A stretch of 62,024 nt of DNA from Marinobacter gudaonensis (GTDB taxonomy: Bacteria; Pseudomonadota; Gammaproteobacteria; Pseudomonadales; Oleiphilaceae). Below the pieces are notes generated by a model. That model did not search any database. It saw only the letters and a list, made by a program, of their open reading frames with translations, and was not told the origin of the DNA. The DNA is taken from positions 140,878 through 202,901 of the forward strand of contig NZ_FOYV01000004.1 of NCBI RefSeq assembly GCF_900115175.1, in the 5' to 3' direction. Below, one piece after another: positions 34,371 through 43,866 of this stretch. Positions within the stretch are counted from its first letter, which is position 1, and the number at the start of each line of letters is the position of its first letter. The position numbers were made by a program, and so were the translations under genes.

Positions 34371-34891
34371 TGGACGCGGCCATGACGGAAAATGTCACCG
34401 GTAGCAAGTTGAAGTGGCTTTGGCTGGCCGTAGCGGTGATCGCCCTGGACCTCGGTACCAAGGCGATGGCAACCGCCATGCTGAGCTACGGCGACCCGGT
34501 GCCGGTCATCCCCATGTTCAACCTGACGCTGCTCCATAACACCGGAGCAGCCTTCAGCTTTCTTGCCGATGCCGCTGGGTGGCAGCGCTGGTTTTTCGTT
34601 ACCCTGGCCCTGGTGGTCAGTGTGGTTCTTATCTACTGGCTGAAAAACCTCCAGAAACACGAAACCTGGACCGCCGTCGCCATCGTACTGATACTCGGCG
34701 GTGCCCTGGGTAATGTCTACGATCGCGTGGTACACGGTTACGTGGTCGATTTCCTGCACCTTTACTGGCAGGACTGGCATTTCCCCGCCTTCAACCTGGC
34801 CGATACCGCGATCACCATCGGTGCCGGCATGATGATTCTCGATATCTTCCGCAAACCCGCCGATACCGGCGGGAATGCAGAAAAGGAGTGA
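34370..34891 (+). CDS. lspA: lipoprotein signal peptidase (signal peptidase II)
   Basis: 173 residues from the ATG overlapping the ileS stop; an ATG four codons later is possible. It cleaves the signal peptide of prolipoproteins at the lipid-modified Cys, which applies here to BamD and the DUF2057 lipoprotein. Four transmembrane helices are visible, and both catalytic Asp regions are intact: [19 protein letters not shown] and [10 protein letters not shown] longer open frame inside ileS (34253) is not a real N-terminus. Confidence 0.95.
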   Translation: MDAAMTENVTGSKLKWLWLAVAVIALDLGTKAMATAMLSYGDPVPVIPMFNLTLLHNTGAAFSFLADAAGWQRWFFVTLALVVSVVLIYWLKNLQKHETWTAVAIVLILGGALGNVYDRVVHGYVVDFLHLYWQDWHFPAFNLADTAITIGAGMMILDIFRKPADTGGNAEKE

Positions 34892-34900
34892 CTGGCTTTT

Positions 34901-35353
34901 ATGAACGAGCTGCCGATTGATAAAGGCACCCGGGTAACCCTGCATTTTGCGCTGAAGTTTCCCGATGGCGAGGTAATCGACTCCACCTTCGAAAAGGCCC
35001 CTGCCACACTCGAAATCGGCGACGACAACCTGCCGGAAAATTTCGAAGCCTACCTGATGGGCATGAAAGCCGGAGACCGGGAAAGCTACGAAGTGCCACC
35101 GGAGAAAGCCTTCGGTCAGCACAACCCCAACAACGTGCAAACCTTCAAGCGCCACGAGTTCAGTGCCGACATGGTGCTGGAACCCGGCGTTATGATTTCA
35201 TTCGCCGACGCGCGCCAGAGCGAGTTGCCGGGGGTTGTCAGCCGGGTAGAGGGTGATGAAGTCGAGGTGGATTTCAATCACCCCCTGGCAGGGCGTACAC
35301 TGACATTTGAAGTGGAAATCATTGATGTGGAGCCGGTTGGACCGGCCCACTGA
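34901..35353 (+). CDS. fkpB: FKBP-type peptidyl-prolyl isomerase (SlpA/FkpB)
   Basis: 150 residues. A SlyD/SlpA-type FKBP: KGTRVTLHFALKFPDGEVID at the start and an inserted-in-flap domain around 70-120 (PPEKAFGQHNPNNVQ; NHPLAGRTLTFEVEI). It is a cytoplasmic folding helper. AAGGAG lies 12 bases upstream of the ATG. The lspA-fkpB-ispH order is conserved in gammaproteobacteria. Confidence 0.95.
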   Translation: MNELPIDKGTRVTLHFALKFPDGEVIDSTFEKAPATLEIGDDNLPENFEAYLMGMKAGDRESYEVPPEKAFGQHNPNNVQTFKRHEFSADMVLEPGVMISFADARQSELPGVVSRVEGDEVEVDFNHPLAGRTLTFEVEIIDVEPVGPAH

Positions 35354-35371
35354 GCAGGGTAGAAGGGTATT

Positions 35372-36325
35372 ATGCAGATCCGTCTCGCCAACCCCCGGGG
35401 TTTTTGTGCTGGTGTGGACCGCGCCATTGAAATTGTAAACCGGGCCCTGGATGTGTTCGGTGCGCCGATCTACGTCAGGCACGAGGTCGTTCACAACAAA
35501 TTTGTGGTTGATAACCTCCGCAATCGGGGCGCCGTTTTCGTGGACGAGCTCGATGAAGTGCCCGACGGCAAGCTGGTTATATTCAGCGCCCACGGTGTGT
35601 CCCAGGCGGTCCAGAACGAAGCGGCCCGCCGCGGCCTGAAAGTCTTCGACGCCACCTGCCCGCTGGTGACCAAAGTGCATCTGGAAGTCATGCGCTACAG
35701 TCGCGATGGACGTGAGTGCATCCTCATCGGGCACCATGGCCACCCGGAAGTGGAAGGCACCATGGGCCAGTACGACCACAGCAATGGAGGCGATATCTAC
35801 CTGGTGGAAGACGAAGCCGACGTTGCCAACCTCGAAGTGAAAGACCCTGCAAAGCTGTCCTACGTAACCCAGACCACCCTGTCCATGGACGACACTGCCC
35901 GGGTTATCGATGCCCTGCGCGCCAAATTCCCGGAGATCCAGGGTCCGCGCAAGGACGACATTTGCTACGCCACCCAGAACCGTCAGGACGCCGTTAAACA
36001 GCTGGCCGGCGACTGCGACCTGATGCTGGTGGTGGGCTCTCCCAACAGCTCCAACTCCAACCGCCTGCGCGAGCTGGCGGAGCGCATGGGAACCCCCGCT
36101 TACCTGATCGATGAGGCGGCACAGATTGACCCGGCCTGGCTGGATGGCAAGCAGGCCATCGGCGTTACGGCCGGTGCTTCGGCGCCCGAAGTGCTGGTGA
36201 GTGATGTGATTGCCCGGCTCCGGGAGCTTGGTGGGAGTGTGCCGGAGGAAGTTGCCGGGCGAGAGGAGAATATTGTGTTTTCAATGCCGAAGGAGCTCCG
36301 CATCGACGCCGTTGAAATAAACTGA
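35372..36325 (+). CDS. ispH: 4-hydroxy-3-methylbut-2-enyl diphosphate reductase
   Basis: 317 residues. The last MEP-pathway enzyme, making IPP and DMAPP; IspB in this window uses IPP. The [4Fe-4S] cysteines are in [10 protein letters not shown] (C12), [11 protein letters not shown] and about 200 ([10 protein letters not shown] and the preceding CYATQNRQ). HGVSQAV and [10 protein letters not shown] are conserved. It is the last gene before the type IV pilus cluster, as in P. aeruginosa (lytB). Confidence 0.97.
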   Translation: MQIRLANPRGFCAGVDRAIEIVNRALDVFGAPIYVRHEVVHNKFVVDNLRNRGAVFVDELDEVPDGKLVIFSAHGVSQAVQNEAARRGLKVFDATCPLVTKVHLEVMRYSRDGRECILIGHHGHPEVEGTMGQYDHSNGGDIYLVEDEADVANLEVKDPAKLSYVTQTTLSMDDTARVIDALRAKFPEIQGPRKDDICYATQNRQDAVKQLAGDCDLMLVVGSPNSSNSNRLRELAERMGTPAYLIDEAAQIDPAWLDGKQAIGVTAGASAPEVLVSDVIARLRELGGSVPEEVAGREENIVFSMPKELRIDAVEIN

Positions 36326-36354
36326 GCTGGCAGCCTCCCTTTCGTATCTCTCGG

Positions 36355-36376
36355 GGGTACCGTTAGATCGGTACCC
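36355..36376 (+). terminator. hairpin after ispH, probable weak terminator
   Basis: GGGTACCG (36355-36362) and CGGTACCC (36369-36376) form a perfect 8-bp stem followed only by TCTT. It lies 30 bp after the ispH stop and before the minor pilin operon. Confidence 0.5.
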
Positions 36377-36472
36377 TCTTGCGCCGTCCACTGATTAAAA
36401 ACGCCTGATCCCGCTCCGGTGACCCCTCAGCCCGGAATGAGACTCTGTTCACGTAGTATGAAGATGTTTCTG

Positions 36473-36481
36473 CCGTTCATC
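36473..36481 (+). promoter_or_regulatory. AlgR-like binding site upstream of fimU
   Basis: CCGTTCATC at 36473-36481 matches eight of nine bases of the Pseudomonas AlgR site CCGTTCGTC. It lies 86 bp before fimU. In P. aeruginosa AlgR activates the fimU-pilVWXY1Y2E operon, so the position makes sense. A direct repeat TCTGCCGCT flanks 36490-36523. A nine-base match alone is weak. Confidence 0.35.
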
Positions 36482-36566
36482 CGCTCACATCTGCCGCTAG
36501 TCAGATAATGGTGGAGGGTCTGCCGCTCGGCCATTAATTTGTCTACAGGAAAACTGGGAAGAGACT

Positions 36567-37013
36567 ATGCATTCAAAGTCAGGCAATGAAGGCTTTACTC
36601 TCGTCGAACTGATGATCGTGATTGCGCTCATCGCGGTGATCGCTGGCTTCGCGGTTCCCCAATTCGGACGGATCATCGACAACAATCGCGTGGTATCCAC
36701 AAGCAACTCCATCGTGGGCCTGTTGAACTATTCCCGCAGCGAGGCTGTTCGGAGGGGTGAGCGGGTCACAGCGACGTCTGCGTCGAACACCATGCAGGCG
36801 ACCGTGGCTTCCAGCGGCACCGTCATCCGGGAGATTGAGGAAGCGAGCGGGGACTTGAGTATCAGCACGGGTTCCGTGACGTTTCGGGCGAACGGACTTA
36901 CCACCAGCACAGCGAACGTTACATTCAACGTTTGCGCGGGCGAGGCTGATGGCACAAGCGTTACCGTAACGCCGGGTGGCCGTGTGTCTACCGCGGACTT
37001 TAATTGTCCCTGA
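36567..37013 (+). CDS. fimU: type IV minor pilin FimU (GspH/FimT family)
   Basis: 148 residues. A prepilin with an 8-9 residue leader cleaved after Gly9 (NEGFTLVELM; E14 is the +5 Glu) and a hydrophobic N-terminal helix. Minor pilins form the tip complex that primes pilus assembly. The C-terminal end GGRVSTADFNCP lacks the GRxR motif of FimT. GGGAAGAG precedes the ATG. It is the first gene of fimU-pilV-pilW-pilX-pilY1-pilE, matching the P. aeruginosa order. Confidence 0.88.
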   Translation: MHSKSGNEGFTLVELMIVIALIAVIAGFAVPQFGRIIDNNRVVSTSNSIVGLLNYSRSEAVRRGERVTATSASNTMQATVASSGTVIREIEEASGDLSISTGSVTFRANGLTTSTANVTFNVCAGEADGTSVTVTPGGRVSTADFNCP

Positions 37014-37045
37014 TCCCGGGGAACAGACGAGATCTCTGGAGAAAA

Positions 37046-37441
37046 ATGTTCATGTTGGTCAGATCAGGTTCACGTTCTCAGACTGGTTTTACGCTTATTG
37101 AGGTGCTGGTTGCTCTACTGGTGCTTCTGGTTGGGCTTCTTGGGGTTGTGGGTATGCAATACCTGTCACTCCAGCAGGTCAACAATGCGAATTTGCGATC
37201 GCAGGTCAACCTCCATGCCCAACAGATGGTGGAAATGATCCGAGCAAACGATAACGACGCGCTCACGACCGCTGAAGTGGATGCCTGGAAAGCGAGTCTG
37301 GGGCGAGACGTTCCGGGAGCAACCGGCGCAGTCACCATGAACACCAATACCGTTGACGTGACCATCACCTGGGATGAGCGGCAATACGGCAACGACGCAG
37401 CGCAGCAGTCTTACACCATGACAGCGAGGTTGGAGCAATGA
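37046..37441 (+). CDS. pilV: type IV minor pilin PilV
   Basis: 131 residues from ATG 37046; an upstream TTG (37004) and a second ATG (37052) are alternatives, with GGAG at 37038-37041 favouring one of the two ATGs. Prepilin cleavage follows Gly14 (QTGFTLIEVLVALLVLLVGL). The body contains the PilV-like NLRSQVNLHAQQMVEMIRAN. It overlaps pilW by an ATGA, so translation is coupled. Confidence 0.88.
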   Translation: MFMLVRSGSRSQTGFTLIEVLVALLVLLVGLLGVVGMQYLSLQQVNNANLRSQVNLHAQQMVEMIRANDNDALTTAEVDAWKASLGRDVPGATGAVTMNTNTVDVTITWDERQYGNDAAQQSYTMTARLEQ

Positions 37442-38493
37442 GGATCTCGGCACGCCAGAGAGGCCTTTCGATTATTGAAGTGATGGTTGCATTGGCGCTG
37501 TCGCTGATCATTACGCTCGGACTCACGCAGATTTTTACCTCCAACAGCCAGAGCTTTCGGGTGGCTGAGGCCAGTGCCCGCATCCAGGAAACCGGTCGGT
37601 TGGCCACATCCATTGTCGGGCGGGAGATCCGTAATTCGTCCTACTGGGGTTGTTTGGGTAGTGATGGCGTCAGAGATGGGCGCCTGAACAGTATCCTGAA
37701 TGACACCGGCTTTGACGTCGGTGCTCTTTTGCGCGGTCTCGATGCCGAGAACAACTCTGGTGCCGGGAATTCTGACATCCTTTATCTGGGTGGTGTGAAC
37801 GGTAACTCTCAGATCAGAGTAACCTTCCAGCCCAGCCAGCAGGCTGCCAACCTTCAGGTGGATGACAGCGATTCCTTCAATTTGAATGACATTCTGATCG
37901 TTACAAATTGCAGTGCCGGTGATGTTTTTCAGGTCACTAACCTGAACACTAACAACGAAGTGGTTGTGCATAACTCCGGTAGCGTAAGCGTTGGCCCTGG
38001 TAACTCTACCCAATCACTCTCCACGAATTACAACGATGACCCTGACGGCGCGTCGGTGTTCAGGCCCCGTCAACAGCGATTCTATCTGGCTGACAACGCG
38101 AATGGTGTGCGCGAACTGGTAACCGACGGCGTGGGCATATCGGGATCTGGAATCGGTAATTTCTCGACGCCGGTGGCCATCTTGCAGGATGTCGTGAACT
38201 TCCAGTTCCAGTTCGGCGTGGACAGCGATCAGGACGGTCAGGTGAACGCCTGGGAGGATCCGGAAGGCCTCACAACCTCCGGTCGTACCCAGGCGGATAA
38301 CACTATCGCGATACGCCTGAGTGTTCTGGTTCGCTCTCCGGACGATGGCGTGACGGACGGGGCGCAGGAGTACTGCTATCCGGGTTGGCTCGACTGTGTT
38401 GCCAACACCGGCCTGACGACAACCGCAGCCGCCAACGACACCTTTTTGTATCGGGTCTACACAACCACAATCACCATGAGAAACAGGATCTGA
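37438..38493 (+). CDS. pilW: type IV minor pilin PilW
   Basis: 351 residues. Prepilin site after Gly9 (QRGLSIIEVMVALALSLIIT), followed by PilW-type sequence RIQETGRLATSIVGREIRNS. It carries a perfect EF-hand-like loop, DSDQDGQVNAWE at 262-273 (Asp at positions 1, 3, 5; Gly 6; Glu 12), suggesting a bound calcium. Two C-terminal Cys (CYPGWLDC) may form a disulfide. It bridges FimU-PilV and PilX-PilY1 in the tip complex model. Confidence 0.9.
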   Translation: MRISARQRGLSIIEVMVALALSLIITLGLTQIFTSNSQSFRVAEASARIQETGRLATSIVGREIRNSSYWGCLGSDGVRDGRLNSILNDTGFDVGALLRGLDAENNSGAGNSDILYLGGVNGNSQIRVTFQPSQQAANLQVDDSDSFNLNDILIVTNCSAGDVFQVTNLNTNNEVVVHNSGSVSVGPGNSTQSLSTNYNDDPDGASVFRPRQQRFYLADNANGVRELVTDGVGISGSGIGNFSTPVAILQDVVNFQFQFGVDSDQDGQVNAWEDPEGLTTSGRTQADNTIAIRLSVLVRSPDDGVTDGAQEYCYPGWLDCVANTGLTTTAAANDTFLYRVYTTTITMRNRI

Positions 38494-38497
38494 TGTG

Positions 38498-39022
38498 ATG
38501 GGCAGAGTAAATTTCACCAGGCAGGCAGGTGCCGCGCTGATTCTGTCATTACTGATGCTGCTGGTGCTCACGCTTCTGGCAGTGTCGAGCATGCAGGGAA
38601 CCATCATGCAGGAGCGAATGGTCTCCGGTGAGCGGGAGGGTATGCAGTCCCTGGAAATTGCGGAGTCTGCGCTGCGTGATGCGGAACTTTATATAGAGAA
38701 CGTGAACCTCCTGTCGGAATTCGACGGCTCGGGAGGATTGTACGGGGAGACGGATACCGCGCCAGACCCAAAAACGTTCGATTGGACCGGAAGCACCAAC
38801 GTGCGGACCGCCAATGCCGTTGATGGCGTGACACCGAGGTACTTCATTCAGCATATGGGAGAGGCGCGACAGCCGGAGCAGTTGACCGATCTGGTGGTTG
38901 AGGGGTACTCCCATGAAACAGGTGCAACCGAGGCCCAGGCCTTCCGGATCGTTGCGTGGAGCCCCGGACCGACCGGCGAGTCTACCCGCATCATCGAATC
39001 CTACTACGCACGGGAAATGTGA
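38498..39022 (+). CDS. pilX: type IV minor pilin PilX
   Basis: 174 residues from ATG 38498; a GTG one codon earlier is possible. The prepilin-like N-terminus RQAGAALILSLLMLLVLTLL lacks the usual Glu at +5, typical of PilX. It matches the PilX N-terminal family (SSMQGTIMQERMVSGEREGM). In the known complexes PilX connects PilY1 to the pilus tip. It starts 5 bp after pilW. Confidence 0.88.
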   Translation: MGRVNFTRQAGAALILSLLMLLVLTLLAVSSMQGTIMQERMVSGEREGMQSLEIAESALRDAELYIENVNLLSEFDGSGGLYGETDTAPDPKTFDWTGSTNVRTANAVDGVTPRYFIQHMGEARQPEQLTDLVVEGYSHETGATEAQAFRIVAWSPGPTGESTRIIESYYAREM

Positions 39023-39045
39023 GCGTAAGCTCCGGGGATAATGCT

Positions 39046-42000
39046 ATGAGTCAGCTCAAACGAAAGCTTTGTTATTTCTTCTTCGGCGTTGCCATCGTGC
39101 TTCCTGTCCAGGGCTATGCGGCACCGGGCGTGCTGGCGAATCAGCCGCTGTATCTGGCTGGCGGCCGGGGGGTTCCCGGCAACCTGGTGTTGACCCCCTC
39201 CGTGGAGTTTCCGACGATCCAGAGTCTGGCCAACCTTGGCTCCTACACAGCCGAGCGTCGGTTCGAAGGCTACTTTGATCCCCAGAAGTGTTATCTCTAC
39301 AACTACGACGCCGATGCCTCAAAGCGACATTTCAAGCCCTCCAGCGTGTCGACTTCGGCAACCTGCAGTGGTGCCGGGGAATGGAGTGGTAACTTTCTGA
39401 ACTGGGCCACGACCCAGACCATCGACCCCTTCCGCAAGGTCCTCACTGGTGGCTACCGGTATCTGGATACCACCACGGAAACCTGGCTGGAAAAGGCTCG
39501 CCATCCGGGCCAAAGTGGCCTCGCAGTGCGGGAGATCAGCGGTTCCACGGTTGTTGCGGGTGCAACCCCGTTCACGGCCAATCGCGTTCGAGTGAGGATT
39601 CAGGGCCTGGGCGTTGAAATGCGCTTCAGCGTAGGTGACACCGACGTGAACAACAATCCGGTGAAATACAATCCTACGGCGACGTTCTCGGCGGCCAACG
39701 CCCAGGAAGCCCATGTTCGAGTCAAGGTCTGCGATTCAAGCGTAGGATTGGAGGCCAACTGCGTTCAGTACGCCAGCGCCTGGAAACCCGAGGGGCTTTT
39801 ACAGAAAAACTCGGAGACCTTGCGATACAGCGTATTCGGTTATCTGAACGACGACAGCAACAGCCGGGATGGCGGTGTTCTGAGAGCCCAGCAAAAATTT
39901 ATTGGCCCGGAGCAGTTCCTGCCCTCCACCGGATTAACGAGCAATCCGAACGCGGAATGGGATGCGAGGACTGGTGTTCTGGTTACCAATCCTGATCCAA
40001 CGGCTGCCTCGAATACGCCCGGAACGGTCGTGAATAGTGGTGTTATCAACTACATCAACAAATTCGGGCAACTGAATAGCAACAACCACAAGTCGCTGGA
40101 CCCGGTGAGTGAGCTTTATTACGCGGCAACACGCTATCTGAAAGGGCTTGGTTCTGTCAGTGCCTACTCAAGCCTGAACGGCCTGGATGCAGCCACCACG
40201 AACAAATACACGGACGGATTCCCGGTGATTACTGACTGGGTCGACCCTGTTCAGTACGAGTGTCAGCCGGCTGCGATCCTGGGCATCGGTGATGTAAACA
40301 CCCACGACGACAAGAACCTGCCCGGTAACGAGTCGACAAATTATCGGGATGACGAACCGAACATGCCCAGTGAAGTTCGTCAGGACGATACTGTGAATGT
40401 GATTACCATGACTAACCGTGTGGGTATCATCGAAGGCCTTGGCAATAGCCTGGGTGAGACCAACTCGTTTACTGGTCGCCAGAACTCCGCCTACATTGCG
40501 GGTCTGGCATTCGATAACCTCGTTAACGATATGCGGCCGAACGATGATGGTAAGCAGACTGCGACCACTCATTGGGTCGACGTTCTGGAAAACCAGGTTT
40601 TGCAGCCACCGGCCAGCAACCAGTATTACCTGGCGGCCAAGTACGGTGGCTTCGACGTTCCGGACGATTTTGATCCGGCAACGCGGACAGAGGCGCTCCC
40701 AGAGGAATGGTGGCACACCAACGGCGAAACCGTTTCCCTGGGCGGTACCAGCTTCAAGCGACCGGACAACTATTACATTGCCGGCCAGGCAGATCGAATG
40801 ATCGCCAGCCTCGAAAAGGCCTTTGAGAGCATCGTTGCGGAAGCCGTTGGTAGCTCCACGGGCGTGACCTTCAACACGGCCACGCTCGAGACCGATACAC
40901 TCCTGTTCGGTGCCCGGTTTGACTCGGCGAATTGGACTGGCGATCTGTTCGCCACGGGGCTGACCGAGAACCAGTCAGGACCGCCTACTATCGACGAGAC
41001 CGAAACCTGGGAAGCCGGCAGCGTTCTGGACGCCCGGGACCTGTCGCAGGATGCGCGCCAGATCATTACCTACAACGGCGCCAACGGCCTGGCCTTCAAC
41101 TGGACCAACTGGGGCAGCCTGACAACCCGCCAGCAGAACGACCTGAAGTACGACGGCGGAGCCGGTAGCCTAACTCTTGCGGAGAATCGCATCTCCTATC
41201 TCCGGGGCAGTCCGATTACCGGAATGAGGACCAGGGCCAGTCTGCTGGGCGACATTATCAATTCCACCCCGGTTTACGTGGCAGAGCCCGACCTCGGCTG
41301 GCCTACAGGCGTGCCGTTCGGTACGGCTACCGATACCTATGCCAATTACAGAAGCGAGCAGCGTAACCGCACCCCAGTGGTCTATGTGGGTGCCAACGAT
41401 GGCATGCTGCATGCGTTCCGGGGCAGTGACGGTAGAGAGCTCTTTGGTTACATCCCGGAGTTTATCTTCTCTGACCAGGCAGACGCGGGTCTTCACTACC
41501 TGACGCAGCAGGCCTACCAGCACCGTTACTATGTGGATCTAACGCCGGTGGTTTCGGATGTCTACACGCAGGGCGCTGGTGGTACCGCAGACGACTGGCG
41601 GACCATCGTGATTGGTGGTGCCCGGACCGGTGGCAAGGGGGTCTTCGCCCTGGATGTTACCAATCCCGCCAATTTCTCCGAGCTGAACGCTTCGAGTCTG
41701 GTGATGTGGGAGTTCAGCAGCGCTGACGACAGCCGCATGGGCTACATCATTGAACCCCCGACCGTGTCGCTGGTTCAGTGGGGTAACAACGACTACCGCT
41801 GGACGGCCTTCGTACCCAACGGCTACAACTCAACAAGCGCGTCTACCGGGCTGTTTATGCTCGACATTGAGGGTGGCCTGGACGGGGACTGGACGGACTC
41901 AGGAGACTACCGTTACATACAGTTTGATGCAGCGGCGGACGCCACCGGCTTGTCTTCCGTGCGGCAGGTAGACCTGAATGGTGACCGGATTGTCGACCGC

Positions 42001-42774
42001 GTTTATGCCGGTGACCTCAAAGGCAATATCTGGGTGGCCGCCGACACAGGGAATGGAAGCTGGGCATCCGCCTATCGCCAGGGCAGTACTCCCAAACCGC
42101 TGTTCACGGCGGTGCGCTCTGGTGTTGTACAGCCTATAACTGCCGCACCCATGGTAGTCCGGAACCCCAACGATAACGAAAACAATCCGGACCCGGATGT
42201 CATGGTCCTCTTTGGGACTGGGCAATATCTGACTCAGGACGACACGGTGAGTGAAGATGTCCAGTCGTTCTATGGTGTGCTGGACCAGGGCACGTCTGAG
42301 CTCGACCGATCCGATCTGATTGGTCGGACAATTACCGACTCCGTCATTACCGTGGAAAACGAGGTGTTCGACGTTCGCTCTTCCTCCGGCGAAGATTTCG
42401 ATACCCAGAATGGTTGGTATGCCGATTTTACAACCGAAACCGGCGAACGGATTGTTCAGCCTCCCCAGGTGCGAGGTGACTATGTATTCGTGAACTCCAC
42501 CATTCCCTCGAGCAATCCCTGCGACGTGGGTGGCAGCGGCTGGCTGATGGCGTTTGGCCTTGATGGCCAGACTCCGGATCGTGCCGTCTGGCCGAAACTT
42601 GGCGCACCCTATGTTGGCTTCAAGACCAAGGGTGGACTGCCCAACAAAACCGGCTTCCTGGGTGACTACGCGCTCATTCCGCGGTCCGACAGTGAAATCC
42701 TTTCGGAAGAGGTGGATGTTGGCAGCACCTCCGAGAATACGGGGCGGATGAGCTGGCAGGAACTCTACGATTGA
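39046..42774 (+). CDS. pilY1: type IV pilus tip adhesin PilY1
   Basis: 1242 residues from ATG 39046; the open frame starts earlier inside pilX. A Sec signal peptide (about 1-25, ending VQGYAAPG) leads to a large N-terminal part and a C-terminal beta-propeller (about 740-1100; YVGANDGMLHAFRGSDGREL, then VVIGGARTGGKGVFALDVTN-like repeats). DLNGDRIVD (976-984) is the calcium-binding loop known in PilY1, needed for pilus extension and retraction control. I could not find a DxSxS MIDAS, so a vWA domain is not evident; this resembles the longer PilC/PilY1 branch. PilY2 is absent between it and pilE. Confidence 0.92.
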   Translation: MSQLKRKLCYFFFGVAIVLPVQGYAAPGVLANQPLYLAGGRGVPGNLVLTPSVEFPTIQSLANLGSYTAERRFEGYFDPQKCYLYNYDADASKRHFKPSSVSTSATCSGAGEWSGNFLNWATTQTIDPFRKVLTGGYRYLDTTTETWLEKARHPGQSGLAVREISGSTVVAGATPFTANRVRVRIQGLGVEMRFSVGDTDVNNNPVKYNPTATFSAANAQEAHVRVKVCDSSVGLEANCVQYASAWKPEGLLQKNSETLRYSVFGYLNDDSNSRDGGVLRAQQKFIGPEQFLPSTGLTSNPNAEWDARTGVLVTNPDPTAASNTPGTVVNSGVINYINKFGQLNSNNHKSLDPVSELYYAATRYLKGLGSVSAYSSLNGLDAATTNKYTDGFPVITDWVDPVQYECQPAAILGIGDVNTHDDKNLPGNESTNYRDDEPNMPSEVRQDDTVNVITMTNRVGIIEGLGNSLGETNSFTGRQNSAYIAGLAFDNLVNDMRPNDDGKQTATTHWVDVLENQVLQPPASNQYYLAAKYGGFDVPDDFDPATRTEALPEEWWHTNGETVSLGGTSFKRPDNYYIAGQADRMIASLEKAFESIVAEAVGSSTGVTFNTATLETDTLLFGARFDSANWTGDLFATGLTENQSGPPTIDETETWEAGSVLDARDLSQDARQIITYNGANGLAFNWTNWGSLTTRQQNDLKYDGGAGSLTLAENRISYLRGSPITGMRTRASLLGDIINSTPVYVAEPDLGWPTGVPFGTATDTYANYRSEQRNRTPVVYVGANDGMLHAFRGSDGRELFGYIPEFIFSDQADAGLHYLTQQAYQHRYYVDLTPVVSDVYTQGAGGTADDWRTIVIGGARTGGKGVFALDVTNPANFSELNASSLVMWEFSSADDSRMGYIIEPPTVSLVQWGNNDYRWTAFVPNGYNSTSASTGLFMLDIEGGLDGDWTDSGDYRYIQFDAAADATGLSSVRQVDLNGDRIVDRVYAGDLKGNIWVAADTGNGSWASAYRQGSTPKPLFTAVRSGVVQPITAAPMVVRNPNDNENNPDPDVMVLFGTGQYLTQDDTVSEDVQSFYGVLDQGTSELDRSDLIGRTITDSVITVENEVFDVRSSSGEDFDTQNGWYADFTTETGERIVQPPQVRGDYVFVNSTIPSSNPCDVGGSGWLMAFGLDGQTPDRAVWPKLGAPYVGFKTKGGLPNKTGFLGDYALIPRSDSEILSEEVDVGSTSENTGRMSWQELYD

Positions 42775-42847
42775 TATTCAGGATTGATAACGACAGCCGG
42801 GGCAAGATGTTTGCCCCGGCCCACAGCAACAGAGTTGGGAAGCAACA

Positions 42848-43243
42848 ATGACAGCAGTCAAACGGCAGTCTGGCATCACATTGATCGAACTGATGATCGT
42901 TGTCGCGATCATCGGCATTATCGCGGCGATCGCCTTGCCCAGTTACAACCGGTACGTCGAGAACGCCCGCGCAGCGGACGCCAAGAGTGCGCTTATGTCG
43001 CTGGCAAACGCCATGGAGCGCTTTCATACCCAGAACATGACCTACGCTGGTGCGACGATCGGCAGTACTGCCGGCGCTATCTTTCCGGATGAGGCGCCGC
43101 TCGATGGCAGCGCCAAATTCTACGACCTGGCGATTACTACACAAACTGCGACTGCCTTCCGTATTGAGGCTCAGCCGAAGAATGGCCAGGGCGGTGGAAC
43201 CATCGCGTTGCTTTCAAATGGCCAGAGGGTCAACTGGGACTGA
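42848..43243 (+). CDS. pilE: type IV minor pilin PilE
   Basis: 131 residues. Prepilin cleavage after Gly9 (RQSGITLIELMIVVAIIGII), then YNRYVENARAADAKSALMSL, as in the ComE/PilE-type minor pilins. Good ribosome binding site GTTGGGAAG is followed by CAACA and the ATG. It closes the minor pilin operon and is convergent with fimT only 11 bp away. Confidence 0.88.
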   Translation: MTAVKRQSGITLIELMIVVAIIGIIAAIALPSYNRYVENARAADAKSALMSLANAMERFHTQNMTYAGATIGSTAGAIFPDEAPLDGSAKFYDLAITTQTATAFRIEAQPKNGQGGGTIALLSNGQRVNWD

Positions 43244-43254
43244 CCGTCGCCCTG

Positions 43255-43821
43255 CTAGAGGCTGCTGCAGTCGATCGGGTTGCCTGACGAATCCTCAACA
43301 ATGCCGTCTCCGTCGTGGTCTCGTGCCGTGCGGGGACGGCCTCCCATGTTGATCCGGACCTGGGCCGCGTACCGGTCGTCGTCAGAGTCTGGACACCAGA
43401 TAAAATTCCCCAGGGTTCCCCGGGACCACCCGCTGCTTTCAAACCGGAAATAGTTGTGGATGCCGGAACTGATCGTCAGACGGCCCGTCTCCAGGGGCTG
43501 AATCACGCGCACAATCTGGCTGACATCGGTTATTTTCCGGGTTCGTCCAGGGTCTCGAAACGCGGTGATCGGCAGTGACCAGACATTCGAACATTTGGAA
43601 TCGGCTCCGATGGCACACACGGTCACCGTTGTTTGCTCGTTGATGGCGGTATTGCGTGCAAGGTTAAGGGTGGCAATCAAATCGGCCAGCGCAGAGTGGC
43701 GCCCTGAGTGATTGATCAGGCTGGACGTCCCTGGAATCGCGAAAGCGAGAATAATGGCGCTGATGGCCATAACGGCAATCAGCTCGACCAGCGTCAGGCC
43801 GGCCTGGCGTGAATTGTTCAT
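43255..43821 (-). CDS. fimT: type IV minor pilin FimT with GRxR DNA-binding motif
   Basis: 188 residues. Prepilin cleavage after Gly8 (RQAGLTLVELIAVMAISAII). The C-terminal part has NMGGRPRTARDHDGDGIVED. GRPR (161-164) fits the GRxR motif reported for Legionella FimT, where it binds DNA during uptake for natural transformation. Next to it DHDGDGIVED (168-177) resembles a calcium loop. Four Cys (including CPDSDDD and the end DCSS) may form disulfides. It reads toward pilE and lies downstream of pilR on the same strand, separated by a hairpin. In P. aeruginosa fimT lies between pilR and fimU in the other direction. Confidence 0.85.
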   Translation of the reverse strand: MNNSRQAGLTLVELIAVMAISAIILAFAIPGTSSLINHSGRHSALADLIATLNLARNTAINEQTTVTVCAIGADSKCSNVWSLPITAFRDPGRTRKITDVSQIVRVIQPLETGRLTISSGIHNYFRFESSGWSRGTLGNFIWCPDSDDDRYAAQVRINMGGRPRTARDHDGDGIVEDSSGNPIDCSSL

Positions 43822-43866
43822 CGTCTACGTCCCTGTAACGAATTCAGATAGTGAAAAGCATTAAGT

